26,012 bases of DNA from Anaerolineales bacterium UBA1429 (GCA_002329325.1 DCTX01000013.1:1-26012); one strand, 5' to 3'; counted from the stretch's first letter, positions 6,527 through 14,281 are shown. The notes: generated from the letters alone by a model not told the origin. A program made the numbers and translations.

Positions 6527-7195
6527 TTGGGACGCAAAGTCAATCCGATCGGGCTACGGCTGGGGATCATCCGGGATTGGGACTCGCGATGGTTTGCCGA
6601 GGGGCGCACCTATGCCGAGCTGTTGCAGCAGGATATCCGCATCCGCGAGCTGATCCGCGGGCGCCTGCCCAGGGCGGGCATCTCGCGCATCACCATCCAG
6701 CGCCTGCCGGGGCGGGTGATCATCGGCATCATCACGGCCAAGCCGGGCGTCGTGATCGGGCGGCGCGGCTCCACCATCAACGCCCTCAAGGCCGAGCTGG
6801 AGGAGTTGATCGGCCTGGATGGCAATAACCTGCGGGTGGATGTGACCGAGGTCGAGAACCCGGATACCAACGCCCAGGTGATCGCCGAGAACGTGGCGGA
6901 GCAGTTGGAGCGGCGCATCTCGCAAAAGCGCGCCATGCGTCGCGCGGTGCAGATGGCCATGCGCTCGGGCGCCCACGGCATCAAGATCTCCTGCCAGGGG
7001 CGGCTGATGGGCTCGGAGATGGGCCGGCGCGAGTGGCAGATGGAGGGCCGCGTGCCCTTGCACACCCTGCGCGCCAACATCGATTACGCCCATGAGGAGG
7101 CGGCCACCACCTTTGGGCGCATCGGCGTCAAGGTGTGGGTCAACCACGGAGAGGTGCTGCCGGAGGCGGGCAACCCCGAGGCTGCCTCTGCCTGA
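6527..7195 (+). CDS. rpsC: Small ribosomal subunit protein uS3, outside the S10 operon context
   Basis: A complete 222-residue S3: Gly-Arg-Lys-Val-Asn-Pro-Ile-Gly-Leu-Arg-Leu-Gly at the N-terminus, a KH domain with Gly-Val-Val-Ile-Gly-Arg-Arg-Gly (about 76-83), and the C-terminal block Gly-Arg-Val-Pro-Leu-His-Thr-Leu-Arg-Ala-Asn-Ile-Asp-Tyr and Ile-Gly-Val-Lys-Val-Trp. The start is TTG at 6527 with a GGGGGG tract just upstream, giving the canonical N-terminus. Basic residues equivalent to the mRNA-helicase positions of E. coli S3 (Arg131, Arg132, Lys135) are retained as Lys, Arg and Arg. Usually rpsC lies between rplV and rplP; here it is 16 bases after rpsU. Several positions are atypical (for example Asn-Ala-Leu-Lys after the KH loop), so it could be a second paralogue or a relocated single copy. 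Confidence 0.93.
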   Translation: MGRKVNPIGLRLGIIRDWDSRWFAEGRTYAELLQQDIRIRELIRGRLPRAGISRITIQRLPGRVIIGIITAKPGVVIGRRGSTINALKAELEELIGLDGNNLRVDVTEVENPDTNAQVIAENVAEQLERRISQKRAMRRAVQMAMRSGAHGIKISCQGRLMGSEMGRREWQMEGRVPLHTLRANIDYAHEEAATTFGRIGVKVWVNHGEVLPEAGNPEAASA

Positions 7196-7274
7196 TCGAG
7201 GCCCGGCGAGGCGCGGGCTTGCTCATATGATTGGACTACTGTGTTTTGTGTAGCGCAACCAGGGAGGGTGTGAG

Positions 7275-7784
7275 ATGTATCCGGTGGGCAGCAAGATCGT
7301 TCATCCCTTTTACGGCGCGGGCACCATCGTGCGCATCCAGGAAAAGAGCCTGGGCGACGCGACCAATCAGTACTATGTGATTGATACCGTGCCCGGGCCG
7401 CGCGAGATGCGCCTCATGGTGCCAGTCGAAAGGGCGGCGCACCTCGGCCTGCGCGAGGTGGGCGATGCCGAAACCCTCCGCTCGCTCCTGGAGACCGCCT
7501 CCACGCCGCCGGAGGAGCGCGATGTCATCCACGACTTTCGCAAGCGCCGCACGCTGGTCACTGAGCAGCTCAAGTCCGGGTCGTTTTCTCAGGTGATGGA
7601 TGCAGTGCGCATGCTCTACTACATGGGCACCGAGCGCCCTCTATCCATGACCGACCGCGCCCTGCTGGACCAGGGCAAAGAGATCCTGGCCAGCGAGCTG
7701 GCCCTCTCGGCGGGCGCCGATCTCTCCCAGGCCATGAGCGAGATCGAGAGCGACCTGGAGGATATGGCCGCCGAGGAAGAGTAG
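7275..7784 (+). CDS. CarD/CdnL-family RNA polymerase-binding transcription factor
   Basis: A 169-residue protein with the CarD/TRCF-type RNA polymerase interaction domain at the N-terminus: Val-Gly-Ser-Lys-Ile-Val-His-Pro-Phe-Tyr-Gly-Ala-Gly-Thr-Ile-Val, then Gln-Tyr-Tyr-Val-Ile and Met-Arg-Leu-Met-Val-Pro-Val (about 5-53). A helical C-terminal part (about 60-169) follows with Arg-Lys-Arg and Gly-Ser-Phe-Ser-Gln-Val-Met-Asp-Ala-Val-Arg, like the DNA-contacting helices of CdnL. Members bind the polymerase beta subunit and stabilise open complexes, often at rRNA and ribosomal promoters. The C-terminal tail is acidic (Glu-Glu-Glu). Its ATG follows AGGGAGGGTG. It lies 79 bases after rpsC with no clear terminator or promoter between, so co-transcription with rpsU-rpsC is plausible. 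Confidence 0.9.
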   Translation: MYPVGSKIVHPFYGAGTIVRIQEKSLGDATNQYYVIDTVPGPREMRLMVPVERAAHLGLREVGDAETLRSLLETASTPPEERDVIHDFRKRRTLVTEQLKSGSFSQVMDAVRMLYYMGTERPLSMTDRALLDQGKEILASELALSAGADLSQAMSEIESDLEDMAAEEE

Positions 7785-7792
7785 GAATGAGG

Positions 7793-7829
7793 CACGGCTG
7801 CGCGCCAGGCTGCCCGGCGCACAGCCGTG
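7793..7829 (+). other. Strong hairpin between carD and the next small gene
   Basis: CACGGCTG (7793-7800) pairs with CAGCCGTG (7822-7829), and GCGCC with GGCGC inside it. There is no T run after it, so it is not a typical intrinsic terminator. It might attenuate, protect the carD mRNA end, or bind a protein. Confidence 0.5.
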
Positions 7830-7869
7830 GGGCCGGCAAGATACCGTCATCACGGGCAGCAGGGAGGCT

Positions 7870-8079
7870 ATGGTGGATCCACTTGGTGAACAGACCTGGC
7901 AACAGGAGACCTGGCTGCGCAAACAGGATGGCTTGCGACGCCCCATGACCCGCGAACACCTGAGCCAGCAGGAATTCGAACGCCAGAGGCGCAAAGGCGT
8001 CATCTATACCATCTATGAATGGGTAAATGGCACCTACAGCGATGGACAGGGTGGGCGCCGTCGTTGGCGCCGGCTATAA
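7870..8079 (+). CDS. Small unknown protein, 69 residues
   Basis: I do not recognise the family. The protein is polar, with a Trp/Gln-rich start (Thr-Trp-Gln-Gln-Glu-Thr-Trp), a middle with Thr-Arg-Glu-His-Leu-Ser-Gln-Gln-Glu-Phe, an Ile-Tyr-Thr-Ile-Tyr-Glu-Trp segment and an Arg-rich C-terminus (Gly-Gly-Arg-Arg-Arg-Trp-Arg-Arg-Leu). There is no signal peptide or membrane segment. The case for a real gene is a strong ribosome site (AGGGAGG, 2-base gap to ATG, slightly short), non-shadow amino-acid composition, and position downstream of carD. The gap of 85 bases holds the hairpin at 7793-7829. A nucleic-acid-binding role is suggested only by charge. Confidence 0.6.
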   Translation: MVDPLGEQTWQQETWLRKQDGLRRPMTREHLSQQEFERQRRKGVIYTIYEWVNGTYSDGQGGRRRWRRL

Positions 8080-8338
8080 GCCCCACAAGCTTTTCCCCGT
8101 GCGCCGGCATCCCGTTCTCCGCAGCGGCCAAGCGCGCCCACGATCGGACGCGCCCTCGCCTATCCGTACCCCTTTTGCCGAGAACGCCCGTGGGGACGCG
8201 GTTGCCAAGGGTCGGAGAGGGGAGCCCTCTCTCGCGGCTTTTCCGCAGGCCATGACCATGTAGGGGCGCACCTCGTGTTCCCCCGCGGCCAAGCCCGGCG
8301 TCGGCCGCAGAGCAGGCAGCCCCCAGGCGCCCTCGCCG
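8080..8338. other. Intergenic stretch, possible decayed repeat, no gene
   Basis: No gene with a ribosome site is visible. GAGAGGG/CCCTCTC near 8216-8233 forms a 7-bp hairpin with a GAG loop but lacks an adjacent T run. Around 8250-8290 the sequence TGTAGGGGCGCACCTCGTG followed by a C-rich block resembles the dispersed TAGGGGCG-type palindromes common in many Chloroflexota genomes, here with a degraded right arm. This resemblance is from memory and weak. Confidence 0.3.
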
Positions 8339-8366
8339 TTGACGCTCCCCCTGCTTGCCGTATAAT
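8339..8366 (+). promoter_or_regulatory. Strong sigma70-type promoter of the alpha/beta hydrolase gene
   Basis: TTGACG (8339-8344), a 16-base spacer and a perfect TATAAT (8361-8366). The expected transcript start is near 8373. Confidence 0.78.
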
Positions 8367-8425
8367 GCCCCTGCAATGCCCGTCCTTCTGAAAAAGGAAT
8401 CATCAAGAGGCAGGGAGTAGATTCT

Positions 8426-9274
8426 ATGGCAAGCAACGCATGGTTCGAGGGCGACCTACTCAGCAACGGTATTCGCATCCACTACCGTCGCACTGGATCG
8501 GGCGACAAGCCCGCCCTCATCCTGCTGCACGGCTTTTCGGACAATGGCCTCTGCTGGCTGCCGGTGGCCCAGGCCCTGGAAGCCGACTATGATGTCATCA
8601 TGCCCGATGCCCGGGGGCATGGCCGTTCAGAGGCGCCCCTGGGCCCGTACGGCAGCAGGGCGATGGCCGCGGACGTCAAGGGCCTGGCCGATGCCCTGGA
8701 CCTGGAGCGCCCCATCCTCATGGGGCACTCCATGGGCGGCATCACCGCCTACACCGCCGCCGCTCTTTACCCCGATCGCTTTCGCTGCATCCTGCTGGAA
8801 GATCCTGCCCTGCGCACCCCGGAACAGGAGCGCGCCCTGCACGAGGCAGAGCAGGAACGTCGCGCGCGAGAAGGCGCCGAGGAGTGGGGCGCCCAACTGC
8901 GCCGCATGCGCGAGCTGCCCCACGAAGAGATCGTCGCCATCGGGCGCCGGCAGAGCCCGAACTGGCCCGAGATCGAGCTCGGCCCCTGGGCCACCTCCAA
9001 GCAGGAGATCAGCCTGAACCTGCTCAAGGCCCGCTTCGAGCGGGATGAGCCCTGGGTGGTGGCCTTTGGCCGCATCACCTGCCCCGTGCTGCTCATCGTG
9101 CCCGAGGTGGCCCTGGGCGGCATGACCACGCCCGAGGCCGTCGAGCAGGTCTCGGCCCTCTGGCAGGTGGGCGAGGTCGTCAATATAGCCGGAGCGGGCC
9201 ACAACGTGCGCCGCGAGCAGTTTGGCCCCTTTATGGAGACGGTGCGTTCCTTCTTGGGGCGCTACGGCCGCTAA
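8426..9274 (+). CDS. Alpha/beta hydrolase
   Basis: A 282-residue cytoplasmic alpha/beta-hydrolase-fold protein. His-Gly-Phe (about 36-38) supplies the oxyanion-hole region, Gly-His-Ser-Met-Gly-Gly (about 99-104) the nucleophile elbow, and Gly-Ala-Gly-His-Asn (about 256-260) the catalytic His. Asp-Ala-Arg-Gly-His-Gly-Arg-Ser is typical of the epoxide hydrolase/haloperoxidase-like branch. A variable lid region (about 130-195) is rich in Glu and Arg. The substrate cannot be deduced. The ATG at 8426 follows GGGAG with an 8-base gap. A strong stem-loop follows the gene, so it may be transcribed mainly alone, with some read-through into the dehydrogenase. Confidence 0.87.
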   Translation: MASNAWFEGDLLSNGIRIHYRRTGSGDKPALILLHGFSDNGLCWLPVAQALEADYDVIMPDARGHGRSEAPLGPYGSRAMAADVKGLADALDLERPILMGHSMGGITAYTAAALYPDRFRCILLEDPALRTPEQERALHEAEQERRAREGAEEWGAQLRRMRELPHEEIVAIGRRQSPNWPEIELGPWATSKQEISLNLLKARFERDEPWVVAFGRITCPVLLIVPEVALGGMTTPEAVEQVSALWQVGEVVNIAGAGHNVRREQFGPFMETVRSFLGRYGR

Positions 9275-9278
9275 CCGT

Positions 9279-9309
9279 ACGGCGAGGCATGGGCATGCCT
9301 CGCCGTTTC
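9279..9309 (+). terminator. Stem-loop terminator after the alpha/beta hydrolase
   Basis: A perfect 12-bp stem (9279-9290 with 9295-9306) with loop GGGC, followed by TT then C residues. The weak T tract suggests partial termination. Confidence 0.65.
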
Positions 9310-9346
9310 CCTTGACCAAGCGCAGCAACCACGAGGAGCTGGAGAC

Positions 9347-10426
9347 ATGAGCATTCCCAAGACGATGCGCGCCGTGCGCGTGCATGGCATCCAAGACTAT
9401 CGGCTCGAAGAGATCCCGGTGCCCGAGATCGGCCCCGGCGAGGTGCTGGTGCGCGTGCTCGCCTCGGGCATCTGCGCCAGCGACGTCAAGACCTATCTGG
9501 GGGCGCGGGTGTGGGGCTCGGACGAGATCGAGCCCTATATCAGCGCGCCGGTGACGCCGGGCCACGAGTTCGTGGGCGAGGTGGTCGCCCTGGGCGAGGG
9601 CGCTTCTGAAAAGTACGGCCTGCAGGTGGGCGACCTGGCCGTCTCGGAGCAGATCGTGCCGTGCGGGCAGTGCCGCTTCTGCCGCAGCGGCAAGTACTGG
9701 ATGTGCCAGCGCCATGATATCTATGGCTTTATCAAGGACCGCGCCGAGGGCTCTTGGGCCGAGTACATGCGCTTCCCGGCAGGCGCTATCAATCACCGGG
9801 TGCCCAAAGAGCTGCCCATCTCGCAGGCGGCGCTGATCGAGCCCATGGCCTGCGCCATCCATGCCGTCCAGCGGGGCGAGATCCAGCTTGGCGACGTGGT
9901 CGTCATCGCCGGCATGGGCCCCATCGGCCTGGGCATGGTCAGCGTGGCCCGGCTCAAGAGCCCCGGCCTGCTCATCGCCCTGGACATGCTGCCGCACCGC
10001 CTGGAGCTGGCCCGCCAGTTCGGCGCCGATCTGGCCATCGACGTGAGCCAGGGCACGGCCATCCAGCAGGTGCTGGACCTCACCGAAGGCTATGGCTGCG
10101 ACGTCTACATCGAGGCCACCGGCGCGGGGCCGGCGGTGAGCCAGGGTCTGCAGATGATCCGGCGCCTGGGGACGTTCGTCGAGTTCAGCGTGCACGCCGG
10201 GCCGGTGGCGGTGGATTGGTCCATCATCGGCGATCAGAAGGAGCTGAGCATCCACGGCTCGCACCTGGGGCCCTACAGCTATCCGCTGGCGATCCAGTAC
10301 CTGCTGGACGGGCGCATCAACGGGAAGGCGCTGGTCTCTCACGAGCTGCCTCTGGAGCGCTTTGAGGAGGGCATCGAGATCGCCCACCAGGGCACCGAGT
10401 CCATCAAAGTGGTGCTGGTGCCCTGA
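9347..10426 (+). CDS. Zinc-dependent medium-chain alcohol/polyol dehydrogenase
   Basis: A 359-residue MDR-family NAD(P)-dependent dehydrogenase. The catalytic zinc ligands are visible as Cys in Gly-Ile-Cys-Ala-Ser-Asp (about 42) and His-Glu in Thr-Pro-Gly-His-Glu-Phe (about 69). The structural zinc site is Cys-Gly-Gln-Cys-Arg-Phe-Cys then Cys eight residues later (about 105-119). Gly-Met-Gly-Pro-Ile-Gly (about 190-195) is the dinucleotide-binding turn, and the Asp after the next strand (Ala-Leu-Asp-Met) favours NAD over NADP. The sequence resembles sorbitol, threonine and erythritol dehydrogenases; I cannot choose the substrate. The start has GGAGCTGGAG upstream. The nitroreductase gene follows after 25 bases. 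Confidence 0.9.
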   Translation: MSIPKTMRAVRVHGIQDYRLEEIPVPEIGPGEVLVRVLASGICASDVKTYLGARVWGSDEIEPYISAPVTPGHEFVGEVVALGEGASEKYGLQVGDLAVSEQIVPCGQCRFCRSGKYWMCQRHDIYGFIKDRAEGSWAEYMRFPAGAINHRVPKELPISQAALIEPMACAIHAVQRGEIQLGDVVVIAGMGPIGLGMVSVARLKSPGLLIALDMLPHRLELARQFGADLAIDVSQGTAIQQVLDLTEGYGCDVYIEATGAGPAVSQGLQMIRRLGTFVEFSVHAGPVAVDWSIIGDQKELSIHGSHLGPYSYPLAIQYLLDGRINGKALVSHELPLERFEEGIEIAHQGTESIKVVLVP

Positions 10427-10451
10427 GGGGCCGGCACAGAAAGGAGCAACT

Positions 10452-10964
10452 ATGGATACCCTGCAAACGATTCTGGAACGACGCAGCATACGCACCTACA
10501 AGAAGGACCCCATCCCGCCGGAGGAGCTGCGGCAGATCCTGGAGGCGGGGCACCAGGCGCCCTCGGCGGCCAACCGCCAGCCGTGGCACTTCTTGGTGGT
10601 GGGCGACCCCGAGCAAAAGCGGCGCGTGGCCCAGGCCTGCAACAACCAGATGTGGATGGCCGACGCGGCCTACATCCTGGTGGCGGTGGGCCTGCCCGAG
10701 GTCAGCAACAAGTGGTACAAGGTGGACGTGGCCATCGCCCTGGAGAACATGGTCCTGGCGGCCAAGAGCCTGGGCTATGGCACCTGCTGGATCGGGGCCT
10801 TTTCGCCCGAGGCGGTGGCCCAGGTCGTCGGCCTGCCTGAGGGCACCGATGTGGTGGCCTGCACGCCCCTGGGTGTGCCCGATATCGCGCCGCCCGCGCG
10901 CCAGCGCAAGGCCTGGAACGAGGTCTTTTCGCTGGATAGCTACGGCAACGCCCTGGAGCTCTAG
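10452..10964 (+). CDS. Nitroreductase-family flavoprotein
   Basis: A 170-residue protein with the FMN-binding pattern of the nitroreductase family: Leu-Glu-Arg-Arg-Ser-Ile-Arg-Thr-Tyr (about 8-16), Ala-Pro-Ser-Ala-Ala-Asn-Arg-Gln-Pro-Trp-His-Phe (about 37-48), and Gly-Tyr-Gly-Thr-Cys-Trp-Ile-Gly-Ala-Phe (about 108-117). Members reduce nitro groups, quinones, flavins or related substrates with NAD(P)H. It is at the short end of the family. The ATG at 10452 follows AAGGAG with a 6-base gap. It is probably co-transcribed with the upstream dehydrogenase, and a terminator follows. Confidence 0.9.
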   Translation: MDTLQTILERRSIRTYKKDPIPPEELRQILEAGHQAPSAANRQPWHFLVVGDPEQKRRVAQACNNQMWMADAAYILVAVGLPEVSNKWYKVDVAIALENMVLAAKSLGYGTCWIGAFSPEAVAQVVGLPEGTDVVACTPLGVPDIAPPARQRKAWNEVFSLDSYGNALEL

Positions 10965-10989
10965 CCCGCGTCCCAACCCTCTGTCTTCG

Positions 10990-11015
10990 CGGCGCCCCGA
11001 TGCATCGGGGCGCCG
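10990..11015. terminator. Perfect palindrome, probable terminator
   Basis: CGGCGCCCCGATG and CATCGGGGCGCCG form a perfect 26-base palindrome 25 bases after the nitroreductase stop. The tail is T-rich but interrupted (TCTGCTTTCC), so termination efficiency is uncertain. Confidence 0.6.
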
Positions 11016-11165
11016 TCTGCTTTCCTCTCCATCACAAGCACAGGTCGCCGCTCCCCCTCCTGGCCGATGCGCGCAGCCGCCCACGGGGTTATCATAGGGG
11101 CAGGCATGGAACCGCCGCGCCCCTTGCATCGTTAATGGGGTGAGACACTGGAGGAGGGTTGCCCC

Positions 11166-11234
11166 ATGCCCACTACTCTGACCATTGCCGTCCTGGCCAT
11201 CTGCCTGGTGCTACTGCGCGTCCCACGCCGCTAA
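11166..11234 (+). CDS. Possible 22-residue single-span membrane peptide
   Basis: An ATG at 11166 preceded by GGAGGAGG with an 8-base gap opens a 22-codon frame ending in TAA at 11232-11234. The peptide has a short polar start (Met-Pro-Thr-Thr), a hydrophobic stretch rich in Leu, Ile, Val and Ala (about 5-18) and a basic end (Arg-Val-Pro-Arg-Arg). That is the layout of small membrane-inserted bacterial proteins. The next gene also encodes a membrane-anchored protein and starts 61 bases later. There is no family evidence; the strong ribosome site is the main argument. Confidence 0.4.
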   Translation: MPTTLTIAVLAICLVLLRVPRR

Positions 11235-11295
11235 AAGTATGCTATGCTAGAGTCAAGCGCACCGCATGGCGGCTGTTGCTTGCGAGGAGAGCTGA

Positions 11296-14172
11296 ATGAA
11301 CGCGCGCAAGATCATGTGGTTCCTGTTGGGCTCCGGCCTGGCGCTGGTGCTGGCCGGCGTAGGCGTGTGGGTCTCGGCGGAACGGTTGGCCAACATCCGG
11401 CCCACCCCCACGGCCACGGCGACCATGGCCCCGGCGACGGCCACCCCTTCCTCCGGCGAGCACCCGCAGAACGCGCTCCTGAGCTGGCGCCGCGAGGGCG
11501 GCCCAGATGGCGCCTGCGACCGGCTGGTCATCGACGCCTACCATCAGGTCTTCTTCGGGCCCTGCGGCCAGGGTCTGCAACTGGGCGCCCTGACCCCCGA
11601 GGAGCTGGCGCGCCTGCTGCTGTATGCCGAGCGTCACTCTGGCTTTGACTATGTGGCCGATAGCGACCTGGGCGCCGCCGATAACCTGCGCACCAGCCTC
11701 CTCTGGACGGGGGCCGGCGAGCGCCTGGCTTCCCTGGCCGAGCGCGCCACCATGGCCGCCTGGGCCGAGGCCGTCTACGCCCGGCTGAGCCGAGAGGTCG
11801 CCCGCGGCGAGATCGTGGCGCAGGCGCGGCTGGCCCTGGCCCAGCGCCTGGGCATCTCGGCGGACGCTATCCTGACCGACCTGGTCGAGGCGGTGGCCTG
11901 GCCCGACGCCTGCCTGGGCCTCGGCGCCGAGACCCCCTGCCCGCCCCTGACCACCGAGGGCTATCGCATCCTGTTGCGGGCCGGCTCTCAGGTGTACGAA
12001 TACCGGGCCGACCTGGCCGGGCAGCTCCTGCCCACCGAACAGGAGAGCCCGACGCCCTCCGCCACGGTACCGCCCGCCACGCCGACGCCCGCCCCGCCGA
12101 CTCTGGCGGCCACGGCCACGCCGGTTGCCACGCCGACCCCGGCGCCCACGGCGACGCCTACCCCGGCCCCCACCCAGCCCTTGCCTACGGAGGCCTGGCG
12201 CGGCGAGTATTATGGCAACCAGGAGCTCTATGGCTCTCCCGCCCTCATCCGCCAGGACGAAGCTATCGCCTTCGATTGGGGCTACAACGCCCCCGCCTCC
12301 ACCCTTTCTGGCGATTACTTTTCGGTGCGCTGGTCGCGTCAGCCCTACTTTGACGAGGGGCAGCATCGCTTTACCGTGCGCGCCGATGACGGCGTGCGCC
12401 TCTGGATCGACGGCGCGCTGGTGCTGGATCGCTGGCACGGCGGCGATACCGAGGACGCCGTCGAACGCTGGATGTCCGCCGGGCATCACATCGTCATCGT
12501 CGAGTACTTTGAGCTGCAGGGCATCGCCCGCATACAGCTCGCGTGGCAGCGGCGGACCGCCCCGCCCACCCCCACTCCCGTCATCACCGATTGGCGCGGC
12601 GAGTACTTTGGCAACCCCGACCTGGCCGGAGAGCCCAGGCTGGTGCGCAACGACGCCCAGATCAACTTTGATTGGGGCAACGGCGCGCCCGCGCCCGGCC
12701 TGCCCGCCGACAATGTGAGCGTGCGCTGGACCCGCAACCTGGCCCTGGCCGAGGGCGCCTATCGCTTTACCGCGCGGGTGGATGACGGCGTGCGGCTGTG
12801 GGTCAATGGCTACCTGGTGATCGACGCCTGGAACGGCGCGGGGCTGCGCACCTACGAGGGGCACATCTGGCTGCCCACGGGCTCCTATTCCGTGCGCATG
12901 GAGTACCGCGAGAACCTGGGCCAGGCCGTGGCCCTGCTTACCTACGGGCAGATCGCCAGCTTCCAGGGCTGGCGGGGCGAGTACTTCCCCAACCGCGATC
13001 TGGCAGGTCTGCCGCGCATGGTGCGCGATGATGCCGCAATCGCCTTTGGCTGGGGCCCCAACGCCCCCGCCCCCAATCTCCCGGCTGATAACTGGAGCGT
13101 GCGCTGGAGCCGCCAGGTCTCCCTGCAGGCGGGCGTGTACCAGTTCTGGGCCTATGCCGATGACGGCGTACGGTTTTATGTCAATGGACAGCGCATCATC
13201 GATGCGTGGCGCGATTCCTCGGGTGCGCTGCACCAGGCTCAGCTCAGCCTGGGCGCCGGCGTGCACCTGCTCCAGGTCGAGTACTATGAGCACGAGGGCA
13301 ACGCCATCATCAGCGCCGGATGGACCGTGGTGAGCACGCCCGGCGCCGGCCCGACGCCCACCGCCACACCGACGGCTACCCCGACGCGGACGGCCACGCC
13401 TACCGCCACGGCGACGCCCACGGCCACGGAGACGCCGAGCATCACCTTGACGCCGTCGCTGACGCCGACGCCTACCCATACGGCCACGGCCACCGCCACG
13501 CCGACAGAGACCTTGACGCCGACGCCCACCGAGACGCCCACCGCCACGGCGACGCCCACGGAGACATCCACGCCTACCGCTACGCCGACGGAGACCGCCA
13601 CCCCGACGGCCACGGCCACGGCGACCGAGACCTCGACGCCCACGGCCACCGCCACGGCGACGGCGACGCTGACGCCCACGGTCACCGCCACCGCCACGAC
13701 GCCCCCCGACCTGGACATGTGGCAGATCTCCTACTTTGCCAACGGAACCCTGCGGGGCACGCCAGTGGCCACCGAGATCGTCACGGGAACCGACGCCATC
13801 GAGGTGGATTGGGGCATGGAGCCGCCGCTGCCGGGCCTGCCCATGGGGAACTATAGCGTGCGCTGGACCACCACGCGGGCCCTGGTGGGCGGTGCCTACC
13901 AGTTCAGCCTCAGCGCCCGGGGGCGCGTGCGGCTGTTCGTGGAGGGCGTGCGGGTCATCAACCTGTGGACGCCGGGCCTGCACGAGCAGGAGGTGATCGT
14001 GCCCGTGCGCACGGGCCTGCGGCGCATCGTGATCGAGTACGCGCCGGGCCGCGAGCCCGCCTCGCTCTCCTTCGCCTTTGAGCAGGCCGAGGCGGGGCCC
14101 GGCCCCATCCGGCCCACCCGGGTGATCGAGCCGGATAGCTGGGCGCCGGTGTGGCCGACCCGCCCCCGCTGA
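11296..14172 (+). CDS. Membrane-anchored extracellular protein with four PA14 domains
   Basis: A 958-residue protein with an N-terminal signal anchor (about 7-27) and no lipobox. After a short Thr/Pro linker, residues 55-240 form a region I do not recognise. A second Thr/Pro linker (about 245-297) leads to PA14 domains at about 300-417, 433-553 and 559-680. Each starts Trp-Arg-Gly-Glu-Tyr-Phe/Tyr-x-Asn and holds the Asp-Asp-Gly-Val-Arg-Leu/Phe-x-Val/Ile-Asp/Asn-Gly motif typical of carbohydrate-binding PA14 modules. A low-complexity linker of about 120 Thr/Pro/Ala/Glu residues (685-804) precedes a fourth, diverged PA14 copy (about 808-940) in which Asp-Asp-Gly is replaced by Ala-Arg-Gly. Binding of glycans at the cell surface is inferred from the family. 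The start has GAGGAGA upstream. No terminator was found. Confidence 0.87.
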   Translation: MNARKIMWFLLGSGLALVLAGVGVWVSAERLANIRPTPTATATMAPATATPSSGEHPQNALLSWRREGGPDGACDRLVIDAYHQVFFGPCGQGLQLGALTPEELARLLLYAERHSGFDYVADSDLGAADNLRTSLLWTGAGERLASLAERATMAAWAEAVYARLSREVARGEIVAQARLALAQRLGISADAILTDLVEAVAWPDACLGLGAETPCPPLTTEGYRILLRAGSQVYEYRADLAGQLLPTEQESPTPSATVPPATPTPAPPTLAATATPVATPTPAPTATPTPAPTQPLPTEAWRGEYYGNQELYGSPALIRQDEAIAFDWGYNAPASTLSGDYFSVRWSRQPYFDEGQHRFTVRADDGVRLWIDGALVLDRWHGGDTEDAVERWMSAGHHIVIVEYFELQGIARIQLAWQRRTAPPTPTPVITDWRGEYFGNPDLAGEPRLVRNDAQINFDWGNGAPAPGLPADNVSVRWTRNLALAEGAYRFTARVDDGVRLWVNGYLVIDAWNGAGLRTYEGHIWLPTGSYSVRMEYRENLGQAVALLTYGQIASFQGWRGEYFPNRDLAGLPRMVRDDAAIAFGWGPNAPAPNLPADNWSVRWSRQVSLQAGVYQFWAYADDGVRFYVNGQRIIDAWRDSSGALHQAQLSLGAGVHLLQVEYYEHEGNAIISAGWTVVSTPGAGPTPTATPTATPTRTATPTATATPTATETPSITLTPSLTPTPTHTATATATPTETLTPTPTETPTATATPTETSTPTATPTETATPTATATATETSTPTATATATATLTPTVTATATTPPDLDMWQISYFANGTLRGTPVATEIVTGTDAIEVDWGMEPPLPGLPMGNYSVRWTTTRALVGGAYQFSLSARGRVRLFVEGVRVINLWTPGLHEQEVIVPVRTGLRRIVIEYAPGREPASLSFAFEQAEAGPGPIRPTRVIEPDSWAPVWPTRPR
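13348..13709 (+). repeat. Degenerate Thr-Pro coding repeat inside the PA14 protein
   Basis: About 360 bases made almost entirely of ACG/ACC/ACA and CCG/CCC/GCC/GAG codons, repeating in units of two to six codons. This is coding low-complexity DNA, not a CRISPR array: there are no equal spacers. Slippage and length variation between strains are expected. Confidence 0.8.
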
Positions 14173-14252
14173 TGCGCCAGGGCCATGCCGAGAGACAAAG
14201 GCCTGCCGGCGAGCAGCGGCTCTGGATCGGCGCCCCATAGCAGTGCGCCGTT

Positions 14253-14281
14253 TTGACAGGCCCGCCCGCCTGTTGTACACT
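14253..14281 (+). promoter_or_regulatory. Sigma70-type promoter of the arginine operon leader
   Basis: A perfect TTGACA (14253-14258), a 17-base spacer and TACACT (14276-14281). Transcription is expected from about 14288, some 220 bases before argC. Confidence 0.72.

Noticed and set aside
8627..10495. Long minus-strand open frame (about 620 codons) across the hydrolase and dehydrogenase genes
   Set aside because: It spans two genes and their terminator on the other strand and has His/Gln/Ala-rich shadow composition.
13348..13709. Short regular repeats that might be a CRISPR array or minisatellite
   Set aside because: Repeat units are only a few codons, degenerate, and keep frame as Thr-Pro codons; there are no spacers of constant length.
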